This document shows, piece by piece, positions 42,027-52,379 of a DNA stretch of 64,000 bases. Position 1 is the stretch's first letter. The number at the start of each line of letters is the position of its first letter. The stretch is from the NCBI GenBank assembly GCA_026390735.1, contig JAPLFJ010000064.1, forward strand, positions 1 through 64,000, in the 5' to 3' direction. Under the pieces are notes generated by a model. That model searched no databases. It was not told the DNA's origin and was given only the letters and a program-made list of their open reading frames with translations. This stretch comes from Ignavibacteriota bacterium (GTDB lineage Bacteria > Bacteroidota > Ignavibacteria > Tepidaquicellales > Tepidaquicellaceae). Position numbers and translations under genes: made by a program.

Positions 42027-44009
42027 ATGAAATTTCTAAAATCTCTCTTAATTGTTACAACATTATTTATAATATTTGCTGTAAACAATTCTTATTCTCA
42101 GAATGTTGATTATCCAACGTTAAGAGTAATAAAACCTTTGGCGTGGACAACAGAGCCTTATGGAATGGATAGTCCCTATAATTCTATTATTTCCGTCGGG
42201 TCTTTTGATAATTATATTTTATCGGCATCAGTAGGCTTCATGGAGCCTGATATATGCGTAAATTATACAAATCCCTTAAACTTTGTTGCAACTGATAACA
42301 GAATTATTACCGGTGCTAACTATGTTTATTCTACAATAAACGGCGGTGTTAACTGGTCACAGGTAAATATACCTACAAGTTCAGGCGATCCGGTTTTTGC
42401 TTCAGATAGTTTAGGTAACTTATACATTGCTTATCTTAGTGGCGGAGTAAGAATACAAAAATCAACAAACGGCGGCGTCTCATGGGGTACCGCGGTGACT
42501 ATAGTTTCAAATGCAAGTGCTGATAAGGAATGGATATGGGCTGACAGAACAAATGGTCCTACAAAGAATAATTTGTACATGGCATATTTTAATGCAACAA
42601 CAGGCAGCCAGAGAACTGATTTCTTCAGAAGTACAAATAACGGTGTAACCTGGACAGGTCCTACAATTTTGCAGGCAACAGTATCAACAAACCCTGGACC
42701 GAATATTGTAACGGATAAAACAGGTAAGGTATATGTGTTTATTACTGCAAGTACCGGTGCCATTGTAAAATATTCAACCGATGGAGGTGCAACATTCTCA
42801 GCCGATAATCAGGCAGCCTCTTATATTGAACCTGGCGTACTTAATACAACCTCAGGAAGAAAATGCGTGAAGGGTAACATCAGAACAAACGGACATCCTC
42901 AGGCAGCCGCAGATTTATCGAACGGACCGTATCAAAATTATGTATATATTTCATATGCAGCAAACCCACCGGGACCTGATAATGCAAATATTTATGTGGC
43001 AAGGTCAACAAATGGCGGAGTAAGTTGGGCTATGCCTGTTCAGGTAAATGATGACGCAACAACGTTTGATCAATGGATGTCTGATATCAGCGTTGATGAC
43101 CAGGGAAGAGTCTGGGTATTCTGGTATGATTCAAGAAACGATCCTGCTAATATTTTAACCGAGCATTATGCATCAGTATCAACTGACGGTGGAGCAACTT
43201 TTATGCCTAACTTTAAAGTGTCCAGTCAGAACTTTAATCCTAATACAGTTAAACAGTATCAGGCAGCTGAACATTATTACATAGGTGATTATATCGGAAT
43301 GTCGGGCAGGTCGTTTACGTTACCTGTTTATTGTAATCAGAACAATGACATGGGAAACGACTTTTCTGCATATTTACCTGATTATGGTGTGTCTTTCCAG
43401 AAAGCAACCGATAACTTAAGTGTCAGCAATACTTCTGTTAATTATATCAGAATTCCGATGCTGGGACCTTACAGCGGAACAGTTACATATTCTGCAACAG
43501 TTTCTCCTGCACCTGCAGTTGGTTCAATTACGTTTACGTATCAGCCGAGTAACGTAAAGGTTCTTACTGGAACACCTGATTCACTCAGAATTAATGCTAC
43601 AACTTCAAATAACTGCTCTTACGGAACCTATACTGTCACAGTAACAGGTACTGAAAATGGCGGCCCAAGAACTCATAAGAGAACTTATACACTGATAGTT
43701 GGAAGCACAGTTAGCGGTGTTGGTAACAATAACGGAGAAGCCACACAGTTCAATCTGTACCAGAACTATCCGAATCCGTTTAACCCTGTAACCTCAATCG
43801 AATATTACCTGCCAAAACAAACCTTTGTATCATTGAAGGTATATGATTTAGTAGGAAGAGAAGTCGCAGTACTGGCAAATAATGAATTACGCCAGTCTGG
43901 ATTACATCAGGTATCTTTTGACGGAAAAGATCTCGCTTCAGGAATTTATTACTATAAAATTTCAGCAGGTGAGTTTGCAGACGTAAAAAGAATGATGCTT
44001 GTTAAATAA
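42027..44009 (+). CDS. Secreted sialidase-like propeller protein, T9SS cargo
   Basis: A 660-residue exported protein with signal peptide (IVTTLFIIFAVNNSYSQ). Six Asp/Gly-box-like blades are visible: STINGGVNWSQV, STNGGVSWGTAV, STNNGVTWTGPT, STDGGATFSADN, STNGGVSWAMPV and STDGGATFMPNF. These mark the six-bladed sialidase/BNR fold, but the sialidase Arg triad is not apparent, so calling it an enzyme is not justified. A beta-sandwich follows (about 470-570), then the T9SS domain (YQNYPNPFNPVTSI to KRMMLVK). It follows the other propeller gene by 83 bases with a terminator between. Confidence 0.85.
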   Translation: MKFLKSLLIVTTLFIIFAVNNSYSQNVDYPTLRVIKPLAWTTEPYGMDSPYNSIISVGSFDNYILSASVGFMEPDICVNYTNPLNFVATDNRIITGANYVYSTINGGVNWSQVNIPTSSGDPVFASDSLGNLYIAYLSGGVRIQKSTNGGVSWGTAVTIVSNASADKEWIWADRTNGPTKNNLYMAYFNATTGSQRTDFFRSTNNGVTWTGPTILQATVSTNPGPNIVTDKTGKVYVFITASTGAIVKYSTDGGATFSADNQAASYIEPGVLNTTSGRKCVKGNIRTNGHPQAAADLSNGPYQNYVYISYAANPPGPDNANIYVARSTNGGVSWAMPVQVNDDATTFDQWMSDISVDDQGRVWVFWYDSRNDPANILTEHYASVSTDGGATFMPNFKVSSQNFNPNTVKQYQAAEHYYIGDYIGMSGRSFTLPVYCNQNNDMGNDFSAYLPDYGVSFQKATDNLSVSNTSVNYIRIPMLGPYSGTVTYSATVSPAPAVGSITFTYQPSNVKVLTGTPDSLRINATTSNNCSYGTYTVTVTGTENGGPRTHKRTYTLIVGSTVSGVGNNNGEATQFNLYQNYPNPFNPVTSIEYYLPKQTFVSLKVYDLVGREVAVLANNELRQSGLHQVSFDGKDLASGIYYYKISAGEFADVKRMMLVK

Positions 44010-44027
44010 AGTATAAAAGTATTTTAT

Positions 44028-44063
44028 AAAGGAGTGTATTTTAAGTAATACACTCCTTTTTTA
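44028..44063 (+). terminator. Terminator after the sialidase-like gene
   Basis: AAAGGAGTGTATT (44028-44040) and AATACACTCCTTT (44047-44059), 6-base loop, T run. Confidence 0.9.
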
Positions 44064-44178
44064 TTGTAAATTTACTCTAAAAATAAAACAAAACCCCCGG
44101 TTCATATACGGTATACCCTTTTTTTTCAATTGAATATCTTGATTATTAATCTTATTTTAAGTAAAATTAATTTTATAG

Positions 44179-45660
44179 ATGGCTAAAGGATACAATGTTC
44201 TTTTTGTCACCAGTGAGGTTCTTCCGTATTCCAAAACTGGTGGTCTTGCAGATATTTCAAATTCGCTTCCACAGGCAATGAATTCATTAGGGAATGAAGT
44301 CAGGATTATAACCCCTAAATACGGTCCCTTAGACGAAAGACGCTTACAGATTCACGAGATAAAGAGATTGAAAGACCTTAATATGACTATGAACGATAAA
44401 AATTACAAGTTCAGTATTAAGTCTTCCTTTATTCACGGAAAAAACACAAAAGCACAAATGTATCTTCTTGAAAATAATGACTTTTTCAAGAATAAAGGTA
44501 TTTATTTAAACAGCAGAACTAAAAAAGATTTTGATAATAATGATGACAGATTCCTGTTCTTCTGTAAAACTGTTATAGAAATCCTCGAAGTCCTTCAATG
44601 GAAACCTGACGTTATTCACTGTAATGACTGGCAGACAGCTTTAATTCCCGCATTGCTCAAAACAGTTTATAAGGATAACGCACATACCAAGGGTATTAAA
44701 ACTGCACTTACAATTCATAATCTTGGGTATCAGGGCGATTTCCCTTATTCGACTTTTAAGAAAACCGGACTCTCAGAAAGCGTTTATAATGAAATAGGAT
44801 TCCCAAAAGGAAAGTTTAATTTCTTAAAAGCAGGTATTCATTATGCCGATAAAATTACAACCGTTTCGGAAAGATACGCAGAAGAAATACGTACTGACAA
44901 AGAATTCTCTTGCGGTATGGAAGATGTTTTATCGAGAAGGAAAAAAGATATATCTGGTATATTAAACGGAATAGACAGAACAGTCTGGCATCCTACTTTT
45001 GATAAGACAATTACTTACAGGTACACATCTCAGGAAATTCCGTTAAAGTGGGAAAACAAAAGAGAGCTCCTCAGTAAATTTAAGTTTGAGATGAAAGAGG
45101 GCGTTCCTCTTCTCGGTTTCATCAGCAGACTAGTTGAATCCAAAGGATTTGAATTGCTTAAAAAAGCGTTGCCTGAATTGATGAAAGAAAACCTTCAGTT
45201 GATAATTCTCGGAACAGGCGAAGAAGAATACCATAAGTTTTTAACTCAGGCAAAGAAAAAGTACCCGAACAAATTAATAGTTGTACTTGATTTCGATGAG
45301 GAAATGGCACACCATATACAGGCCGGCTGCGATATAATGCTGGCACCTTCAAAATATGAGCCCTGTGGCCTGACACATTTATACAGTCTTACTTACGGAA
45401 CAATCCCTGTGGCAAGAAACACGGGAGGATTGGCCGATACTATCACTGACCATAAGAAACCGAAAGGTAACGGATTCCTGTTCAATAAATTTGATGCAGG
45501 TGAATTCGTTAAGGCAATAAACACGGCTATTGGTGTTTACAGAAAGAACAGACCGAAATGGAATCAGATGATCAGAAACGGTATGAGCGAAGATTTCTCA
45601 TGGAAAGTTTCGGCTACCAAGTATATGAATATGTATAAAAAATTAACATCGTCTAAGTAA
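44179..45660 (+). CDS. glgA: Glycogen synthase (ADP-glucose type, GT5)
   Basis: It adds glucose from ADP-glucose to glycogen. The 493 residues show GT5 marks: LFVTSEVLPYSKTGGLADISNSLP near the N-terminus with the sugar-nucleotide-binding K19-T-G-G-L, VIHCNDWQTALIPALL, LTIHNLGYQGDFP, GILNGIDRTVWHPTFDK, and in the C-terminal Rossmann domain APSKYEPCGLTHLYSLTYGTIPVARNTGGLADT with the conserved Glu. No other glycogen gene is next to it; the following gene is a HAD phosphatase 35 bases away. Usual family start. Confidence 0.95.
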   Translation: MAKGYNVLFVTSEVLPYSKTGGLADISNSLPQAMNSLGNEVRIITPKYGPLDERRLQIHEIKRLKDLNMTMNDKNYKFSIKSSFIHGKNTKAQMYLLENNDFFKNKGIYLNSRTKKDFDNNDDRFLFFCKTVIEILEVLQWKPDVIHCNDWQTALIPALLKTVYKDNAHTKGIKTALTIHNLGYQGDFPYSTFKKTGLSESVYNEIGFPKGKFNFLKAGIHYADKITTVSERYAEEIRTDKEFSCGMEDVLSRRKKDISGILNGIDRTVWHPTFDKTITYRYTSQEIPLKWENKRELLSKFKFEMKEGVPLLGFISRLVESKGFELLKKALPELMKENLQLIILGTGEEEYHKFLTQAKKKYPNKLIVVLDFDEEMAHHIQAGCDIMLAPSKYEPCGLTHLYSLTYGTIPVARNTGGLADTITDHKKPKGNGFLFNKFDAGEFVKAINTAIGVYRKNRPKWNQMIRNGMSEDFSWKVSATKYMNMYKKLTSSK

Positions 45661-45695
45661 TATTTGATCACAGAACCAGTTCTTAACCGTTATTA

Positions 45696-46271
45696 ATGAA
45701 AAAGGCTGTTTTTCTCGATAGAGACGGAACTATTAATTTTGACGTAGGATATCTTTCAAAGGTTAATGATATTTCTATATTTGAAGGCGTTGTGCCATCG
45801 CTAAAGTCATTGAAGGAATCAGGTTTCCTTAATCTGATAATCACAAATCAATCCGGTATCGCAAGAGGATATTTTTCCGAAAAAGACCTATTGGAACTTC
45901 ACGATGAATTTAAAAGACAACTCAGTTCCGACGGAATAACGTTAATTGATGATATTTTCTATTCTCCTTTCCATGCAGACGGTATAATAGAACAATACAC
46001 CAAAGCTTGCAGTACACGTAAGCCCGGTATCGGGATGATAGAAGAGGCGGTAAAGAAATTCAATGTTGATTTGTCCTGCTCCTATTTCATCGGTGATTCA
46101 CTCGTGGATATGCAGTGTGCTGAAAATGCGGGTTTGAGAAAAATACTGGTTAAAACAGGTTATGGACTGAAAACGATAACTGAATGCGAAAAAATGAATA
46201 TTAAGATTGATTATATAGCGGAAAGATTTTCAGATGCATCAGAGTATATAATTCATAAAGAGAAAGCCTAA
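45696..46271 (+). CDS. GmhB-like HAD phosphatase (heptose-bisphosphate 7-phosphatase family)
   Basis: A 191-residue HAD-IIIA enzyme resembling D-glycero-beta-D-manno-heptose 1,7-bisphosphate phosphatase (LPS core heptose route). Motif I is FLDRDGTIN (Asp 7 and 9), motif II is IITNQSGIARGYF, and motif III/IV is RKPGIGMI ... YFIGDSLVDMQCAENAG. The structural zinc site of E. coli GmhB (two Cys, one His, one further Cys) is incomplete: the stretch is SPFHADG then ACSTRKP, so only His and one Cys remain. It may be a related histidinol- or sugar-phosphatase without zinc. Confidence 0.82.
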   Translation: MKKAVFLDRDGTINFDVGYLSKVNDISIFEGVVPSLKSLKESGFLNLIITNQSGIARGYFSEKDLLELHDEFKRQLSSDGITLIDDIFYSPFHADGIIEQYTKACSTRKPGIGMIEEAVKKFNVDLSCSYFIGDSLVDMQCAENAGLRKILVKTGYGLKTITECEKMNIKIDYIAERFSDASEYIIHKEKA

Positions 46272-46374
46272 AAATTAGGTAAAACATTGATTTTATTTAG
46301 CATTACAAAGTCTCTACAAATTTAATATTGTTTATATTATCTTAATCGTTTGTTATACAAAATTACACATAAAT

Positions 46375-47568
46375 TTGAGAAGAAAATTAAGTTATTATAA
46401 TAGGTTTTTAGCTTTATTTGTCGTTATTTTAGGAATGACCGTGTTTCAGTCCTGCGAGAATAACCCGAATACTTTGGGGCTGGAATTTATTCTGTCAGAT
46501 ACACTGAACACTAAACTGTTAGATTCCAATAAGGATTCCCTCCTGATAACGTCAAATAATTATAAGAAGTTACTCAACACTTATTATTCCGGCTATTTTA
46601 TGGTTGGAAAATACCAAGGATATGAATCTAAAGCATTACTGCGGACTGTTGGAGTATCGGGCCTTTATGCAGGGGCGACAGTACTTTCCGCGAAGTTAAA
46701 GTTTAATTATGCAAAATATGCCTATCAGGATACAACAGGTTCTGTATCTTTTAATGTATACCCTCTGAACAAATATTTTAATTACTCGTCGATTACTTAC
46801 GATAGTTTAAATTCAGGTAATATTGGTGTTAATCAATTAGGCACTTACACAGGTTCGCCTGCTGATACAAGTTCAATTTATATTCCGTTTGATGTTACGG
46901 TTGCGAAGAACTGGCTTGAATATGCAGCAGATACAAATTATGCAGCCAAGAATTACGGAATTGCTTTCCTGTCCAATGCATCATCAAACACAATAAAAGC
47001 TTTCGGCGGTTATCTTCAGGCAGGTACTGCTCCGAACTTGTCTCCGAAGATTGTGATTGTTGCAAATAAAAACAACAAGACTGATACGCTGGTGTATGAC
47101 TTTGAGACTCTAACGTTAACAAATGTTAATAACCTTACATATATTCCTGACAGGTTTCAGGTTCAGAACGGAATCAGTTTTTATAACATCCTGAATTTTA
47201 ATATATCAAAGGTTCCTGCAAATTCAATAATAAACGAAGCATACCTCAGACTGAAACTGGATAAACCTGTTTCTTACATTCAGGCAGGTGCAAGTCTTGA
47301 TATGTATTATTACATGATGCTCGATACTATCGCTAAAACAAACGACGCAGTAAGTATAAAGTCTTTACTGGAGGATTCTGTTACGGTTTCGGTTCGCTTA
47401 ACCCCGTTCTTTCAGAAATGGAATTATGGTATGATGACAAACTTTGGCGTTACTATGAAAAATACTAATGATTTATTTAATTTGGATAGGTTTGTATTCT
47501 TTGGACCGTCAGTTCAGGATACTTCAAAGAGACCTAAATTAGTAATCAGATATACACCAAGGGGATGA
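46375..47568 (+). CDS. Unknown surface lipoprotein with DNRLRE-like beta domain
   Basis: A 397-residue predicted lipoprotein. With TTG 46375 as start the signal ALFVVILGMTVFQSC puts the lipid Cys at about 27; no ATG is available upstream of the signal, so a TTG start is likely. The mature part has beta-strand blocks typical of DNRLRE/CBM96-like folds (LRTVGVSGLYAGATVLSAKLKF; INEAYLRLKLDKPV; DRFVFFGPSVQDTSKRPKLVIRYTPRG). The C-terminal PKLVIRYTP is characteristic of this group. Its stop overlaps the start of the next gene, a barrel protein, so the two may work together at the outer membrane. Confidence 0.7.
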   Translation: MRRKLSYYNRFLALFVVILGMTVFQSCENNPNTLGLEFILSDTLNTKLLDSNKDSLLITSNNYKKLLNTYYSGYFMVGKYQGYESKALLRTVGVSGLYAGATVLSAKLKFNYAKYAYQDTTGSVSFNVYPLNKYFNYSSITYDSLNSGNIGVNQLGTYTGSPADTSSIYIPFDVTVAKNWLEYAADTNYAAKNYGIAFLSNASSNTIKAFGGYLQAGTAPNLSPKIVIVANKNNKTDTLVYDFETLTLTNVNNLTYIPDRFQVQNGISFYNILNFNISKVPANSIINEAYLRLKLDKPVSYIQAGASLDMYYYMMLDTIAKTNDAVSIKSLLEDSVTVSVRLTPFFQKWNYGMMTNFGVTMKNTNDLFNLDRFVFFGPSVQDTSKRPKLVIRYTPRG

Positions 47569-48836
47569 TTATGAAAACGAAAAAGATTTTTTTGATACTG
47601 GTATCGGTTCTGTTTGTTTCAAATTTCAGTTTCGCACAGGATGAATTTAATGTTGGTTCACTTTATTCTGCTTTTGGAATTGGTGATATGAGATATTCTG
47701 CAAGTATAAGAACTGATATGATGGGTATTCAGGGTATAGGGTTGTATGGAAATTATATTAACACACTGAATCCTGCTTCCAATACATATTTAAGATCGAC
47801 GCTTGTTTCTTTAGGGCTGAGAGGGGTTCTTTTAAACACTTCCAATTCAGCGGTCTCTGCTAAGTATTCTGATTTTAATGTTACAGGGTTTAATCTGGGT
47901 GTACCTGTATGGCAGGATAAAGGTTTGGTTATACAGTTTGGTTTTAATCCTTATTCTGTAATGCAGTATAAGATAATAGGTAATGTCACACAGAACGGTA
48001 CAACGTTTTCTGAAACATTTGCAGGCCTAGGCGGACTCACAAGGCTGAACTTCGGTGTTTCCGGAAGACCTTTAAGGTTTATAAGCCTGGGGGCCGAATA
48101 TAACTATGCTTTCGGCAACATTAAAAACCTTACTTACTTTAACTTCAATTCACCTTTTATATACAATACGTTCATAAAGTCTGAAAACGGATTAAGAGGA
48201 AATTATTTCAAGGGTGGCGCAGTTTTGGAATTTGGTTCATTGTTTCCGCGCAGTAAGTTGTTTGAGAATTTTAACGTAGGTTTTTATTATCAGAACAAGT
48301 TCAGTATGAGCTCAAAGGTTGACGAAATTCATTTAACAAGTCTTGGTTATCTGGACACTACCAGAACTTCGTCTTCTGATGTGTCTGTCCCCGAAAGTTA
48401 TGGGTTTGGATTCTCAAAACAAATTGGAAGACAGTTAATCGTTTCTTCTGATATAATGTTTCAGAAGTACGGCGGGTTTACATCAAAATCATTATTGCCT
48501 GCAAATTATCAGGATAATTTCAGGTATGGTATAGGTCTGGAAATTCTGCCAAAGATAGGGTCGGATAAATCTTTCTTCGAAGGAATCACTTACAGAATGG
48601 GTTTCTCATATGATAATTCTACCTTTAAGATTAACGATGAATACGTGAATAATTATGCGGCAAACTTTGGGTTTGGTATTCCTATCAACAGTGAAAACGC
48701 TGTTGACCTCGGAGTTACTGTCGGTACGAGAGGTTCGACAGGTAACGGTCTTGTGAAGGATAATTACTTAAAATTTAATGTAGGTTTCAACTTTGGTGAA
48801 TTCTGGTTCCTGAGACCCAGAGAAGATGAGAGATAA
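47565..48836 (+). CDS. Outer-membrane beta-barrel protein, FadL/PorV-like
   Basis: A 423-residue exported protein with signal peptide (IFLILVSVLFVSNFSFAQ). The N-terminal NVGSLYSAFGIGD and later NTLNPASNTYL recall the start of FadL/PorV-type proteins (an N-P-A motif is shared). Many amphipathic strands follow (LVIQFGFNPYSVMQYKI, FISLGAEYNYAFGNI, FNVGFYYQNKFS, YRMGFSYDNSTF) and the end is LKFNVGFNFGEFWFL plus a charged tail. The start overlaps the lipoprotein stop by 4 bases (ATGA). Transport of hydrophobic compounds or a T9SS-linked role are both possible. Confidence 0.75.
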   Translation: MIMKTKKIFLILVSVLFVSNFSFAQDEFNVGSLYSAFGIGDMRYSASIRTDMMGIQGIGLYGNYINTLNPASNTYLRSTLVSLGLRGVLLNTSNSAVSAKYSDFNVTGFNLGVPVWQDKGLVIQFGFNPYSVMQYKIIGNVTQNGTTFSETFAGLGGLTRLNFGVSGRPLRFISLGAEYNYAFGNIKNLTYFNFNSPFIYNTFIKSENGLRGNYFKGGAVLEFGSLFPRSKLFENFNVGFYYQNKFSMSSKVDEIHLTSLGYLDTTRTSSSDVSVPESYGFGFSKQIGRQLIVSSDIMFQKYGGFTSKSLLPANYQDNFRYGIGLEILPKIGSDKSFFEGITYRMGFSYDNSTFKINDEYVNNYAANFGFGIPINSENAVDLGVTVGTRGSTGNGLVKDNYLKFNVGFNFGEFWFLRPREDER

Positions 48837-48848
48837 AATATTTTTAAT

Positions 48849-49283
48849 ATGAAAATTGTAATTGGCTCTGACCACAGAGGTTATCCCCTTAAAGAGGCTT
48901 TAATAAAGTTTTTTAAAGAGACTTCGGTTGATTTTAAAGACGTTGGTACAAACTCTGCCGACAGCGTTGACTATTCCGATTTTGCAAAACTTGTTGGTGA
49001 TGCTGTCGTTAACAGCGGATACGATGTCGGGATTCTGATTTGCGGCAGCGGTATCGGAGTTTCAATGGCAGCGAATAAAGTCAGAGGAATCAGGGCCGTT
49101 AATGCTACTGATAACAATATGGCTGAGATGGCACGCAGACATAACAATGCAAACGTAATTTGTTTCGGTTCCGATTTTATAGATCTGGATAAAGCAAAAA
49201 GATTTCTGGAAATATTTATTAACACTGAATTTGAAGGCGGTGAAAGACATATTCGCCGTATACAAAAACTCGAGAATAATTAA
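48849..49283 (+). CDS. rpiB: Ribose-5-phosphate isomerase B
   Basis: It interconverts ribulose- and ribose-5-phosphate. The 144-residue protein has MKIVIGSDHRGYPLKEAL, GILICGSGIGVSMAANKVRGIRA with catalytic Cys 65, and RRHNNANVICFG. It lies in a compact series (12-base gaps) with the barrel gene upstream and glyA downstream. All family blocks are intact. Confidence 0.95.
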   Translation: MKIVIGSDHRGYPLKEALIKFFKETSVDFKDVGTNSADSVDYSDFAKLVGDAVVNSGYDVGILICGSGIGVSMAANKVRGIRAVNATDNNMAEMARRHNNANVICFGSDFIDLDKAKRFLEIFINTEFEGGERHIRRIQKLENN

Positions 49284-49295
49284 TTTTATAAAATT

Positions 49296-50585
49296 ATGAA
49301 TACTTTAAAGAATAAAGACCCTGAAATATTTGAAGCTCTTGAAAACGAAGCAAACAGGCAGGCACATAAACTTGAGATGATTGCATCTGAAAATTTTGTA
49401 TCCGAAGGCGTTATGGAAGCACTCGGTTCAACTTTAACAAATAAGTATGCCGAAGGTTATCCAGGCAAAAGATACTATGGCGGCTGCGAATACGTTGATA
49501 TCGCGGAAGACCTTGCCAGAGACCGCGCAAAAGAACTGTTCGGCGCAGAGTATGTAAACGTACAGCCTCACTCTGGAAGTACTGCAAATATGGCAGTGTA
49601 TTTTTCCTTCCTTAATCCCGGAGATAAAGTAATGGGAATGGATTTGTCACAGGGTGGTCACTTAACACATGGTTCACCCGTTAATTTTTCGGGACAACTG
49701 TATAAGTTTGTTCCTTATGGACTGAATCCTGAGACTGAGATGCTTGATTATGATATGGTGATGGACGCTGCAATGAAAGAAAAACCAAAGATGATTACTG
49801 TAGGTGCGAGTGCATATTCAAGAAATATTGATTATAAAAAATTCAGGGAAATAGCCGATAAGGTCGGCGCATTTCTTTTTGCTGATATTGCTCATCCTGC
49901 AGGACTTATTGCTAAGAAACTGCTCAATGACCCGATTCCTTATTGCCACGTAGTTGCTACTACAACACATAAAACATTACGCGGACCAAGAGGCGGTATG
50001 ATTCTTGTCGGAAAAGATTATGATAATCCGTTCGGTAAAGTTGCTCCGAAATCCGGCAGAGTGAAAAAAATGTCAGAACTTATAGATTCTATGGTTATGC
50101 CGGGAATACAGGGCGGACCGCTTATGCACGTGATTGCAGCAAAAGCAGTTTCTTTTAAAGAAGCATTGCAGCCTGATTTTCTTGTGTATGCAGAACAGGT
50201 TATTAAGAACGCACAGGCACTTGCAGCGAAACTGGTTTCTCTTGATTTTAAAATAATTTCAGGCGGAACAGACAATCACTTGATGCTCGTTGATTTAAGG
50301 AATAAAAATACTACCGGTAAAGCTGCTCAGGAAGCACTCGACGATGTTGGTATTACCTGTAATAAAAACTCCGTTCCTTATGATGATAAGAGCCCGCTTG
50401 TTACAAGTGGTATAAGACTGGGTACACCTGCTTTGACTACCAGAGGTATGAAAGAAGCTGATATGGAATTAATAGGGGAATTGATTAACAAAGTTGTTAC
50501 AAATCCACAGGATGAAAAAACCAAACTTGAAGTAAGAGAAGCAGTAGCAGGATTATCTGCCCGCTTCAAATTGTATGGCAGATAG
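49296..50585 (+). CDS. glyA: Serine hydroxymethyltransferase
   Basis: A PLP enzyme making glycine and methylene-THF from serine. The 429 residues include [39 protein letters not shown], the PLP lysine K226 in [17 protein letters not shown], and [12 protein letters not shown]. It starts 12 bases after rpiB and overlaps tatC by 11 bases. Confidence 0.96.
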   Translation: MNTLKNKDPEIFEALENEANRQAHKLEMIASENFVSEGVMEALGSTLTNKYAEGYPGKRYYGGCEYVDIAEDLARDRAKELFGAEYVNVQPHSGSTANMAVYFSFLNPGDKVMGMDLSQGGHLTHGSPVNFSGQLYKFVPYGLNPETEMLDYDMVMDAAMKEKPKMITVGASAYSRNIDYKKFREIADKVGAFLFADIAHPAGLIAKKLLNDPIPYCHVVATTTHKTLRGPRGGMILVGKDYDNPFGKVAPKSGRVKKMSELIDSMVMPGIQGGPLMHVIAAKAVSFKEALQPDFLVYAEQVIKNAQALAAKLVSLDFKIISGGTDNHLMLVDLRNKNTTGKAAQEALDDVGITCNKNSVPYDDKSPLVTSGIRLGTPALTTRGMKEADMELIGELINKVVTNPQDEKTKLEVREAVAGLSARFKLYGR

Positions 50586-51312
50586 AACTGACATGGGCTT
50601 TCTTGACCATCTTGAAGAACTCAGATGGCGGATTATTAAAGCACTCCTCGGAGTTGTTGCTGGTTCTGTAATTACATTCTTTTTCATAGACTGGATTATG
50701 GACTCTGTTCTCTTTGCGCCTGCAACGCATACAGTACCTCCTCTGTCAATTATTAACATTCGTCCGTACGGTCAGTTTTTGCTCTATATGGAGGTTGTTC
50801 TGATTGGTGGTGCGGTTTTAAGTGTTCCTAACATTATTTACCAGATATGGAAATTTGTTGAACCTGCTTTGCAGCCTGGTGAAAGAAGATACGTTACAGG
50901 TGTTGTAATATTCACGTCAGTCTGTTTTTTATCAGGTGTCGTTTTCTCGTATTTTTTAATGCTCCCTGCTGCATTGGGATTCTTTGCAGGGTTTGGTTCC
51001 ACAATTATTGAAAATAAAATTGCAGCCGATGAGTATATGAGTTTTATACTTTCACTCGTTCTTGCTGCAGGATTAGTGTTTGAATTGCCGATGCTGTCCT
51101 TCTTTCTTTCAAAGATAGGACTGCTGAAGCCCGCTTTTATGAGGAAGTACAGGAAGCATGCAATTGTCGTCATACTTCTGGTTGCAGGGATTGTTACTCC
51201 CGGACCTGATATAACAAGTCAGTTGCTGCTCGGTATTCCATTATTAATACTCTATGAAATAAGTATCTTGATTTGTAAATATTCTCAAAAGAAGAAAATT
51301 GAATCTGAATAA
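50575..51312 (+). CDS. tatC: Twin-arginine translocase subunit TatC
   Basis: It is the core membrane subunit that recognises twin-arginine signal peptides. The 245-residue, six-helix protein opens with the family signature [20 protein letters not shown], then [42 protein letters not shown] and [29 protein letters not shown]. The start overlaps glyA by 11 bases. No TatA/B is seen here. Confidence 0.95.
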   Translation: MADRTDMGFLDHLEELRWRIIKALLGVVAGSVITFFFIDWIMDSVLFAPATHTVPPLSIINIRPYGQFLLYMEVVLIGGAVLSVPNIIYQIWKFVEPALQPGERRYVTGVVIFTSVCFLSGVVFSYFLMLPAALGFFAGFGSTIIENKIAADEYMSFILSLVLAAGLVFELPMLSFFLSKIGLLKPAFMRKYRKHAIVVILLVAGIVTPGPDITSQLLLGIPLLILYEISILICKYSQKKKIESE

Positions 51313-52267
51313 AATATCGGCTCCTGTAAAGAATGAACTGAGTGAGTTCCAGAAAATCTTTTCCGGTTCTCTTAAGTCTAACGTTGCTCTTGTTGATTTA
51401 ATTACTAAATACATATTAAAGCAAAAGGGTAAAAAGGTCAGACCTATACTCGTTCTGCTATCTGCAAAACTCTGCGGTAAGGTTAATTCCCGGACTTATG
51501 TGGCGTCAACTCTTGTTGAACTCCTTCATACTGCAACATTAATTCACGACGATGTTGTCGATGAAGCAAAAACCCGTCGCGGTCTAGCTTCTATAAACGC
51601 AGTCTGGAAAAACAAAGCAGCTGTCTTGATGGGGGATTTTCTTCTTTCAAAAGGTTTGCTCGTTTCTCTCGACAATGATGAATTCGACTTTTTAAAAGCT
51701 ACATCTGAAGCCGTCAGAAGAATGTCAGAAGGAGAACTTCTTCAGATTCAAAAGGCACGTAATTTCGACGCAACAGAAGAAACATATTTCAGGGTCATTT
51801 CTGATAAGACGGCTTCATTAATAAAAACGTGCTGCAAAATCGGTGCCTTGAGTACTACTACAGATAAAACTAAAATCGAGAATATGTCCGTCTATGGCGA
51901 AAACTTAGGTATGGCATTTCAGTTACGCGATGACTTGCTCGATTATACGGGCAGGAAAAAACTTCTCGGGAAAGATACAGGCAATGACCTTAAGGAAAAA
52001 AAGTTTACGCTTCCACTGCTTGTTGCATTAAGGAATGCACCTAATAAGCGCTCCAAAGAAATCATGAAACTCATTAAGTCCGAGTCGAATAAGAAATTTG
52101 ATACAGTCTATTATTTCGTAGAAGAATTCGGCGGTATCGAATACACTCAGAACAAGATAACGCATTATGCAAACCTTGCACTTGATGCAATAAGTTCATT
52201 CTCAAACAGTGAATCAAAAGAGTCTTTAGCAGAACTTGTTTCGTTCGTATCAAACAGGGAATATTAA
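51299..52267 (+). CDS. Polyprenyl diphosphate synthase (menaquinone side chain)
   Basis: A 322-residue trans-prenyltransferase that builds the long isoprenoid chain, probably for menaquinone since menA follows. First Asp-rich motif LIHDDVVDEA (D84, D85, D88), second FQLRDDLLDYTG, with KKVRPILVLLSAKLC and the GKDTGNDLKEKKFTLPLL block. Start: TTG 51299, overlapping tatC by 14 bases; no nearby in-frame ATG fits. The chain length cannot be read reliably (heptaprenyl to octaprenyl likely). Confidence 0.9.
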   Translation: MNLNKISAPVKNELSEFQKIFSGSLKSNVALVDLITKYILKQKGKKVRPILVLLSAKLCGKVNSRTYVASTLVELLHTATLIHDDVVDEAKTRRGLASINAVWKNKAAVLMGDFLLSKGLLVSLDNDEFDFLKATSEAVRRMSEGELLQIQKARNFDATEETYFRVISDKTASLIKTCCKIGALSTTTDKTKIENMSVYGENLGMAFQLRDDLLDYTGRKKLLGKDTGNDLKEKKFTLPLLVALRNAPNKRSKEIMKLIKSESNKKFDTVYYFVEEFGGIEYTQNKITHYANLALDAISSFSNSESKESLAELVSFVSNREY

Positions 52268-52379
52268 GCCTTTTATCCAACCGTTTAGCTGTGGTATCCC
52301 TTTCATTATCAGAGTTTTTTCTCTTCTTTTGTCTTTCATCTTTTCCATATTTTCACGAAATTGCATTACATAAAGATAT

